A stretch of 18,461 nucleotides of DNA from an uncultured Micavibrio sp. (GTDB lineage: Bacteria > Pseudomonadota > Alphaproteobacteria > Micavibrionales > UBA1664). Location: positions 1 to 18,461 of the forward strand of contig CALBME010000192.1 of assembly GCA_937896295.1 (NCBI GenBank), given 5' to 3'. Made by a program: the position numbers and the translations under genes. Below the pieces are notes generated by a model, which was given only the letters and a program-made list of their open reading frames with translations, had not been told where the DNA came from and made no database searches. This document shows positions 13,713 to 18,461 of this stretch, piece after piece; the first letter of the stretch is position 1; each line of letters opens with the position of its first letter.

Positions 13713-15014
13713 TTGACCAAAGACGCTGCCAAACTCTTCAAAGGCTTTGAAACACTGGCCCTGCATGCCGGCACCCCGCCCGACCCCGCGACCGGCTCGC
13801 GCTCCATGCCGGTCCATTTCTCGACCGCCTATGTCTTCCGCGATGCCGCGCACGCCGCGGATTTGTTCGCTTTGCGGGAATTTGGCTATTCCTATTCCCG
13901 CCTGACCAACCCCACCGTCAACGCGCTGGAGGAACGCCTCGCCGCGCTGGAGGGGGGCATCGGCGCCACCTGTGCCGCTTCCGGCCACGGGGCGCAGGTG
14001 CTGGTGTTTTCCGCCCTGCTCCAGCCCGGCGATCATATCGTCGCCTCTTCCCGCCTGTATGGCGGCTCGGTCAACCAGCTCAAAAACGTCTTTCCGCGCA
14101 CCTTCGGCTGGCAATCGACTCTGGTCGACCCGGACGATACCGATAACTTCAAAAAGGCCATCACCGACAAGACCAAGGCCATTTTCATCGAGGGCATGAC
14201 CAACCCCACCGGCGTGGTCGTCGATATCGAAAAAGTCGCCCGCGTGGCGGAGGATGCACAAGTACCCCTGATCGTCGACAACACGTTGGCCACGCCGGTG
14301 TTATGCCGCCCCATTGATTACGGCGCGCATATCGTCACCCATTCGACCACCAAGTTCCTGTCCGCGCACGGTCACGCCATGGGCGGCGTGGTCGTCGATG
14401 GCGGCAAATTCGACTGGGTCAGACACAAGGACAGGTTTCCGACGCTGGGCAAACCCGACCCGTCCTATAACGGCATTGTCTTTGCGGATGCCTTCGGCAA
14501 GGCCGCGCTCGTGGTCCACAACCACGCCATCGGCCTGCGCGATCTGGGTATGACGCAGCAGCCCATGAACGCCTTCCTGACATTGCAGGGTATCGAAACG
14601 CTGGCGCTGCGCATGCCCCGTCACTGCGAAAACGCCATGAAGCTTGCCCGCTGGCTGGAAAAACACCCCAAGGTGAAGTCGGTGAATTATGCCGGCCTGC
14701 CCGGTAACCGTTACCATGCGCTGGCAACGAAATACCTGAACGGCATGGGCGGCGCTGTCTTCACCTTTGCGATCAAGGGCGGGGTTGAGGAAGGCAAGAA
14801 AATCGTCTCCTCCATGAAACTGTTCAGCCATGTCGCCAATATCGGCGATACGCGCAGCCTCATCGTCCACCCGGCATCCACCACCCATGCGCAGCTATCC
14901 GACGAACAGAAAGTCGCGCTTGGCATCGGGCCCGATGTCATCCGCCTGTCGGTCGGCATCGAAAACGCCGACGACCTGATCGCTGATCTGGAACAGGCCC
15001 TCGCCACGATCTAG
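13713..15014 (+). CDS. metY: O-acetylhomoserine sulfhydrylase (aminocarboxypropyltransferase)
   Basis: A 433-residue PLP enzyme of the Cys/Met metabolism family that forms homocysteine from O-acetylhomoserine and sulfide. The typical start GFETLALHAGTPPDPATGSRSMPVHFSTAYVF is followed by LFALREFGYSYSRLTNPTVNALEERLAALEGG (PLP-phosphate Tyr/Arg), EGMTNPTGVVVDI, PLIVDNTLATP (PLP ring Asp189) and HSTTKFLSAHGHAMGG with PLP Lys214. The C-terminal SVGIENADDLIADLEQAL closes the fold. The length and the FALREFG insertion favour the MetY type over the shorter MetZ/MetB type. The start is TTG 13713 with GGGGGA six bases upstream; ATG 13681 is out of frame. It runs divergently from rplM, behind a dyad-bearing promoter. 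Confidence 0.93.
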   Translation: MTKDAAKLFKGFETLALHAGTPPDPATGSRSMPVHFSTAYVFRDAAHAADLFALREFGYSYSRLTNPTVNALEERLAALEGGIGATCAASGHGAQVLVFSALLQPGDHIVASSRLYGGSVNQLKNVFPRTFGWQSTLVDPDDTDNFKKAITDKTKAIFIEGMTNPTGVVVDIEKVARVAEDAQVPLIVDNTLATPVLCRPIDYGAHIVTHSTTKFLSAHGHAMGGVVVDGGKFDWVRHKDRFPTLGKPDPSYNGIVFADAFGKAALVVHNHAIGLRDLGMTQQPMNAFLTLQGIETLALRMPRHCENAMKLARWLEKHPKVKSVNYAGLPGNRYHALATKYLNGMGGAVFTFAIKGGVEEGKKIVSSMKLFSHVANIGDTRSLIVHPASTTHAQLSDEQKVALGIGPDVIRLSVGIENADDLIADLEQALATI

Positions 15015-15054
15015 CCTGCGGATTGTCCCGGCGGACGCCGGGCGGAAAAACGGC

Positions 15055-15375
15055 TTAAAAGGTCTCGCCGCGAACCCAGTTCAGGTACGGCGCATTGCCG
15101 TCCTTGATGTCATGCGAAATGATGCACGGCACTTCATAGGAATGCAGACGTTTGATCATCTTTTCGACCATGAAGTATTTGCCCGCGCGGGTCTTCAGGC
15201 CCAGATAGACCTCGGACGTCGTCTCGATCTTGCCCTTCCACCAGAACATGCTCTGGCCGCCGGGGGTAATCTCGACACAGGCCACAAGCCGCGCCTCCAG
15301 AAGGGCTTTACCGATGAATTCGGCCTCCTTCATGTCGCGGCATGTGCACTGGATGATGATGACGTCGCTGCTCAT
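15055..15375 (-). CDS. cutA: divalent-cation tolerance protein CutA
   Basis: A 106-residue CutA1 protein, a trimeric ferredoxin-like fold linked in E. coli to copper tolerance, though its biochemical role remains unsettled. Visible family features are the first strand IIIQCTCRDMKEAEFIGKALLEARLVACVEI, the aromatic MFWWKGKIETTSEVYLGLKT, and HSYEVPCIISHDI followed by APYLNWVRGE. The length is typical and there is no signal peptide. ATG 15375 is preceded by AGGGGT. It diverges from the ferritin-like gene and converges on the sulfhydrylase. A GC hairpin between the two stops (15027-15042) lacks a T-run. Confidence 0.96.
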   Translation of the reverse strand: MSSDVIIIQCTCRDMKEAEFIGKALLEARLVACVEITPGGQSMFWWKGKIETTSEVYLGLKTRAGKYFMVEKMIKRLHSYEVPCIISHDIKDGNAPYLNWVRGETF

Positions 15376-15398
15376 ACCCCTAAATTACGACATGTTTA

Positions 15399-15423
15399 GG
15401 AACTAATAAAGGTGACAGATGTT
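15399..15423 (+). promoter_or_regulatory. candidate EcfG-type stress promoter
   Basis: GGAAC (15399-15403), 16 bases, then TGTT (15420-15423) matches the alphaproteobacterial general-stress consensus GGAAC-N16/17-CGTT with one mismatch. It lies about 36 bases before the ATG of a YciE/YciF-family gene, a family often found under general stress control. Confidence 0.5.
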
Positions 15424-15458
15424 AGCACCCTGTAATCCCCACCACACAGGAGCTGACC

Positions 15459-16013
15459 ATGAAAAAACTTGAAGATCTCTTTGAAGATACGCTCAAGGAC
15501 ATTTACTACGCCGAAAAAACCATCCTCAAGGCCCTGCCGAAAATGGCCAAAAAGGCATCCTCTCCCGATCTGAAGGAAGCCTTCGAATCGCATCTGGAAG
15601 AAACCGAAGGCCAGATCGAACGCCTGGAACAGGTCTTCGAACTGATCGGCAAGGCCGCCCGCGGCAAAAAATGCCCCGCCATCGAAGGCATCACCGAGGA
15701 AGCCAAGGAAATCATGGAAGAGGCTGAAACCCCGGAAGTCCTCGACGCCGGTCTCGCCGCTGCCGCACAGGCCGTCGAACACTACGAAATGGCCCGCTAC
15801 GGCACCCTCATCGCATGGGCACGCGAACTCGGCATGGATGAGGCCGCTGACCTGCTCGAAGAAACCCTTGAACAGGAAAAGGCTGCCGACGAAAAACTGA
15901 CCGAACTGGCTGAAGGCGGCATTAACGAAGAAGCCGCCAATGCCAGTGGAGAAGACGACGAAGACGAAGAAGAACAAGCCAAACGCGCCGCGCCGAAAAA
16001 ACGCGCGGCCTAA
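15459..16013 (+). CDS. YciE/YciF-family ferritin-like protein (DUF892)
   Basis: A 184-residue helical protein of the DUF892 ferritin-like group, linked to stress responses; some members are treated as ferroxidases. The four-helix core covers about residues 1-160: KKLEDLFEDTLKDIYYAEKTILKALPKMA, then FESHLEETEGQIERLEQVFELIG, KCPAIEGITEEAKE, AAAQAVEHYEMARYGTLIAWA and LLEETLEQEKAADEKLTELA. The Glu/His residues in these helices are the expected di-metal ligands. The last 25 or so residues form an acidic run (GEDDEDEEE) followed by a basic KRAAPKKRAA tail, not part of the core. ATG 15459 has AGGAG upstream. It is a single-gene unit with an EcfG-like promoter before it and a terminator after it. Confidence 0.92.
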   Translation: MKKLEDLFEDTLKDIYYAEKTILKALPKMAKKASSPDLKEAFESHLEETEGQIERLEQVFELIGKAARGKKCPAIEGITEEAKEIMEEAETPEVLDAGLAAAAQAVEHYEMARYGTLIAWARELGMDEAADLLEETLEQEKAADEKLTELAEGGINEEAANASGEDDEDEEEQAKRAAPKKRAA

Positions 16014-16046
16014 GGACTGACCAGTTTCATCTCCGGGTGAAAAAGA

Positions 16047-16080
16047 GCCGCGTCCGCCGCAAGGGGGACGCGGTTTGTTT
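16047..16080 (+). terminator. intrinsic terminator of the ferritin-like gene
   Basis: ACCGCGTCC-type stem: CCGCGTCC (16048-16055) pairs with GGACGCGG (16066-16073) around a ten-base loop, extended by an A-T pair, then TTTGTTT. It starts about 34 bases after the stop codon. Confidence 0.85.
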
Positions 16081-16089
16081 GTCTAAGGA

Positions 16090-16323
16090 TTAAGCCGCAA
16101 GGCAGGGCAAGGTGCGGATTTTGCCGATACGGGCATCAAAGCGCAGTTTTTCGCGGGCTTCCGGCGTTACCAGCGCGAAGATGGAGCTTTTGCCCTTCAC
16201 GCTGCAGCGTACGCCCGGATTGGTCGCGAACGACTCAAATACGTGCTGAAGCAAACGGGGGTTTCCGGGGTGGTCGGTGCGGATAACAACAGACACGGGG
16301 TCTGTCTGATCATACTTGGTCAT
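16090..16323 (-). CDS. small hypothetical protein, 77 residues
   Basis: Starts at ATG 16323 with AAGAGG about eight bases upstream. The product is small and basic, without signal peptide or membrane segment. Visible patches are VSVVIRTDHPGNPRLLQHVF, SFATNPGVRCSVKGKSSIFALV and TPEAREKLRFDARIGKIRTL, which suggest a compact alternating strand-helix fold. Two cysteines occur (residues 40 and 74). I recognise no family. It is convergent with the ferritin-like gene, whose terminator ends ten bases before its stop. The 225 bases upstream hold its candidate promoter, the creA terminator and nothing else I can name. Confidence 0.75.
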   Translation of the reverse strand: MTKYDQTDPVSVVIRTDHPGNPRLLQHVFESFATNPGVRCSVKGKSSIFALVTPEAREKLRFDARIGKIRTLPCLAA

Positions 16324-16360
16324 GGCAGGCCTCTTTCGATTGAGAGATTGTTGTTAAAAA

Positions 16361-16408
16361 CGTGTCCTAAGACACGCGTAACATGGAGTGCGAATGTGGT
16401 TTTTTCAA
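16361..16408 (-). promoter_or_regulatory. candidate promoter and dyad of the 77-residue gene
   Basis: On the minus strand TTGAAA (16408-16403) and CATGTT (16385-16380) are 17 bases apart; the -10 is poor. The inverted repeat CGTGTC-ctaa-GACACG (16361-16376) covers the predicted start site. Promoter strength and operator role are both guesses. Confidence 0.3.
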
Positions 16409-16481
16409 GTGCAAATTAAGAAAAAACATCGCCTAGATGCAGATTTTTACAACTAACTGGCTTTTTACCCAAGACAGCATG

Positions 16482-16508
16482 AAAAAGCCGCACCTTTTCC
16501 GGTGCGGC
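16482..16508 (-). terminator. terminator after creA
   Basis: On the minus strand GCCGCACC/GGTGCGGC (arms 16508-16501 and 16494-16487) with a six-base loop is followed by five T (16486-16482). It lies about 40 bases past the creA stop. Confidence 0.8.
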
Positions 16509-16548
16509 CTGTCATCGCGCATGTCATCGCGATCGATGGAAAAGAATA

Positions 16549-17055
16549 TTACTTCAGCTGAACGGCCTGCGCGGCGATACCGTTCCATGATTGCAGCGGC
16601 ACCGCCGAAACGGAATTCTTGGGCGATCCCTCGATAATACGGTCGCTCCAGGTCAGGTACACAAGGCTGTTGCTGATCTTGTCGAAGAACCGCGTGACAT
16701 GCAGCTGCTTGAACAGGAAGGACCGGCGCTCGTCGAACACCTCTTCCCCCTCGTCATCGCCTTCAATCGGCTTCGTGAACACGATCGGCCCGGTCTGGCG
16801 GCAGGCGATACTGGCATCCGACGTATCCTCGGCAATACCGACCAGTCCCTTGACCCCGCCCGTCACCGCGCGGCTGATGAAACAGGTCACCCCCTGCACT
16901 TTCGGGTCTTCGAACGCCGCCACCTTGATCTTGTCATTCGGGGTTACGAACTTGAACACCGTACTGACCTGCCCCACATGGCGCCCGTCATCGGCATGGG
17001 CCGCTACGGTGCATGCCATGACGAATACGGCGAACAATGCAGTTACAAATTTCAT
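16549..17055 (-). CDS. creA: CreA family periplasmic protein
   Basis: A 168-residue exported protein clearly related to E. coli CreA, whose function is still unknown. Signal peptide residues 1-21 end in AHA, so the mature protein starts at DDGRH in the periplasm. Conserved segments are VSTVFKFVTPNDKIKVAAFEDPKV, GVTCFISRAVTGGVKG, GIAEDTSDASIACRQTGPI, SFLFKQLHVTRFFD and IIEGSPKNSVSAVPLQSW. Cys58 and Cys85 are the conserved pair and could form a disulfide. It lies 21 bases after the GT2 gene on the same strand with AAGG before ATG 17055, so it is probably the last gene of that operon; a terminator follows. In E. coli creA is next to creBCD, absent here. Confidence 0.95.
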   Translation of the reverse strand: MKFVTALFAVFVMACTVAAHADDGRHVGQVSTVFKFVTPNDKIKVAAFEDPKVQGVTCFISRAVTGGVKGLVGIAEDTSDASIACRQTGPIVFTKPIEGDDEGEEVFDERRSFLFKQLHVTRFFDKISNSLVYLTWSDRIIEGSPKNSVSAVPLQSWNGIAAQAVQLK

Positions 17056-17076
17056 GAGGCGGCCTTTCGTTAAAAC

Positions 17077-18006
17077 CTAAAAATTGATCCGGCGGGATTC
17101 CGTGACATGCGGCATATGGCGCACCTGCGTCAAAATGGCGCCGATATATTCACCCAGCAGGCCAAGGAACATCATCTGGATCGCGCCGAAAAAGAACATG
17201 CCGATCAGGATGGGCGCCGTGCCGATATCAAACGAATTCCAGAACAACAGCTTGGCGATCAGGTAGCCCATCGCCACCAGCATGCTTAAAAAGGCGATGC
17301 CGAACCCCGCCAGCGTCATCATGCGCAGCGGCACCTTGGAATGCTTGGTAATGCCCAGCATCGCCATGTCATACAGCGAATAGAAATTCTGGCTGCTGAT
17401 GCCGCGCTTGCGCCGCGGCTGGGTGAACGGAACCGTCGCGATCGGGTAGCCGATCTCACAGACCAGCCCGCGGAAATACGGGTACGGATCGTCGATCTTG
17501 CGCAGGGCCTCGATGACCGCGCGGTCGAACAGGCCGGAGCCGGTCGCATTCTGCACCAGCGGCACTTCCGAAATCTTGCCGATGATGCCGTAATACAGTT
17601 TACGGACATAAAACATCAGGCGCGACTCCTCGCTGGCCGGTTTCACGGCCATGACGGCCTTGAACCCACCTTCCCACTTGGCAATGAACTCCGCGATCAT
17701 CTCCGGCGGGTCCTGCAGGTCGGACGCGATCAGCACGGTGGCATCCCCGCTGGATTGCAGCAGCGCATGGAACGACGAACGGATATACCCGAAATTTCGT
17801 GCGTTGATGATGACACGCACGTTTTTATCCCGCGCGGTGATTTCTTCCAGTTTTTGCACCGTCGCATCCGTCGACGCATTGTCGATGCACAGATGTTCAT
17901 ATTCATACGGCAGACCGCGCATGACATCGGCGATGCGCTGGCACAGCTCCTCGACATTGTCCTGCTCGTTATAAAGCGGGGTAACGATACTGATACGCTT
18001 GGTCAT
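17077..18006 (-). CDS. GT2 glycosyltransferase with C-terminal membrane anchor (GtrB/DPM-like)
   Basis: A 309-residue enzyme of the family that moves a sugar from a nucleotide donor to undecaprenyl (or dolichyl) phosphate at the inner face of the membrane. The N-terminal GT-A fold begins ISIVTPLYNEQDNVEELC; IDNASTDAT is the nucleotide-binding loop, IASDLQDPPEM (residues 94-103) carries the metal-binding acidic motif, and ATGSGLFDRAVIEAL and FRGLVCEIGYP are typical of this branch. Two transmembrane helices (about 231-256 and 264-291) anchor it, as in GtrB and ArnC. ATG 18006 overlaps the gtrA stop by four bases (ATGA). The GtrA partner supports a role in providing lipid-linked sugar for an envelope glycan; the sugar is unknown. 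Confidence 0.93.
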   Translation of the reverse strand: MTKRISIVTPLYNEQDNVEELCQRIADVMRGLPYEYEHLCIDNASTDATVQKLEEITARDKNVRVIINARNFGYIRSSFHALLQSSGDATVLIASDLQDPPEMIAEFIAKWEGGFKAVMAVKPASEESRLMFYVRKLYYGIIGKISEVPLVQNATGSGLFDRAVIEALRKIDDPYPYFRGLVCEIGYPIATVPFTQPRRKRGISSQNFYSLYDMAMLGITKHSKVPLRMMTLAGFGIAFLSMLVAMGYLIAKLLFWNSFDIGTAPILIGMFFFGAIQMMFLGLLGEYIGAILTQVRHMPHVTESRRINF

Positions 18007-18398
18007 GCTGAAACTGCCTTTGTAAAAACGAACCGGCTCATCAATGCGTAGGCCAAAACCGCCTGCGGTAAAATCACCACAAGACCACCAATATAGGGGT
18101 CAACCCCCGCCTGCTCCAAGACCCATATAGCCGCGATATTAAACGCATAGACAGCCATATAAACGGTGACAAACGCCAAAAACCGGCCATTGCCCCGCGC
18201 CCCGAAGACAAGGCGGCCCGTCGTCTTGAAATTGAAAAGAACCCCAAGGACCAGCGCCACCGCCGACGCCAGCGTATAATGCCCGCCAAGGAACAGGGTC
18301 AGCGCGTAAACGCCGTAACCGAACAGGGTGTTGAGCCCCCCGACCAGCAGGAAACGGATGAAACGTTCATGCCTGCGTGCCAGCGCCAAAAGGCTCAT
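18003..18398 (-). CDS. gtrA: GtrA family membrane protein
   Basis: A 131-residue integral membrane protein with four predicted helices. RFIRFLLVGGLNTLFGYGVYALTLFL is the hallmark GtrA start, followed by SAVALVLGVLFNFKTTGRLVF and two more hydrophobic segments (FVTVYMAVYAFNIAAIWVL and the GLVVILPQAVLAYALMSRFVF region). GtrA proteins are thought to flip polyprenyl-phosphate-linked sugars across the cytoplasmic membrane. ATG 18398 is preceded by AAGAGG and overlaps the stop of the upstream partial gene by four bases (ATGA); its own stop overlaps the glycosyltransferase start in the same way. The three genes are therefore tightly coupled. Confidence 0.93.
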   Translation of the reverse strand: MSLLALARRHERFIRFLLVGGLNTLFGYGVYALTLFLGGHYTLASAVALVLGVLFNFKTTGRLVFGARGNGRFLAFVTVYMAVYAFNIAAIWVLEQAGVDPYIGGLVVILPQAVLAYALMSRFVFTKAVSA

Positions 18399-18461
18399 AA
18401 CACCTCTTTAAGCGAAAGCCCCGCCACCTGGCGCAGATATTCCTGGCTGCCCGATACGCCG
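18395..18461 (-). CDS. C-terminal end of an unidentified gene upstream of gtrA
   Basis: Only the last 21 codons are in the window, ending SGSQEYLRQVAGLSLKEVL and a TGA that overlaps the gtrA ATG by four bases. Of the three frames here this is the only one whose stop makes such a coupling overlap. The rest lies beyond the window edge, so I cannot assign a family. Confidence 0.6.
   Translation of the reverse strand, partial: GVSGSQEYLRQVAGLSLKEVL

Noticed and set aside
15027..15042. GC-rich hairpin CCCGGC-GGAC-GCCGGG between the sulfhydrylase and cutA stops
   Set aside because: A stem is present, but no T-run follows on either strand, so it does not qualify as an intrinsic terminator.
1..18461. 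CRISPR arrays, insertion sequences, integrase or toxin-antitoxin genes, tRNA or rRNA genes
   Set aside because: Looked for regularly spaced repeats, transposase-like products, typical toxin/antitoxin pairs and tRNA-like foldings; none was found by eye.

Overview
The window looks like an ordinary chromosomal stretch from an alphaproteobacterium. The DNA is GC-rich and gene-dense, with short gaps and many few-base overlaps. The lineage call rests on a 5-aminolevulinate synthase (hemA, C4 haem pathway, typical of alphaproteobacteria), a class I PHA synthase with the usual Cys/Asp/His triad, the rplM-rpsI pair with an N-terminally extended S9, and promoter candidates of the GGAAC-N16-CGTT type used by the alphaproteobacterial general stress sigma factor EcfG. 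I cannot name a genus. I see no tRNA, rRNA, insertion sequence, phage gene or CRISPR array.

Layout. 1-523 (-): N-terminal part of a lipoprotein cut by the window edge, with its own sigma70-like promoter. 594-2668 (-): mnmC (wobble-uridine tRNA modification) preceded by a zincin-family protein that has lost its HExxH zinc site. 2774-3341 (+): a pterin carbinolamine dehydratase and a 62-residue orphan. 3349-7059: a ribokinase-like kinase (-), hemA (+) and a cytosolic PAS hybrid histidine kinase (-). hemA shares a CATG with the kinase start on its 5' side and a TTAA with the histidine-kinase stop on its 3' side. 7117-8824 (-): a Pro-rich lipoprotein coupled to a short homoserine dehydrogenase without the ACT domain. 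8937-10742 (+): phaC. 10782-12154 (-): a gamma-carbonic-anhydrase-like protein coupled to a secreted esterase. 12237-12506 (+): an orphan small gene behind a promoter flanked by 9-bp inverted repeats. 12585-13595 (-): rplM-rpsI. 13713-15014 (+): O-acetylhomoserine sulfhydrylase with a perfect dyad between -35 and -10. 15055-15375 (-): cutA. 15459-16013 (+): a YciE/YciF ferritin-like stress protein. 16090-16323 (-): a 77-residue orphan. 16549-18461 (-): an operon with an unidentified partial gene, gtrA, a GT2 glycosyltransferase and creA.

How the genes relate. hom and the sulfhydrylase belong to the same aspartate/homoserine-to-methionine route but lie in separate units. gtrA and the GT2 gene form a typical polyprenyl-phosphate-sugar module for envelope glycosylation. 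Most other neighbours have no evident pathway link. I found no convincing new multi-gene system. The observations most worth following are the dead metallopeptidase, the ACT-less homoserine dehydrogenase, the two-base antisense overlaps at both ends of hemA, several dyads placed in or around promoters, two EcfG-like promoters and a possible leaderless phaC transcript.
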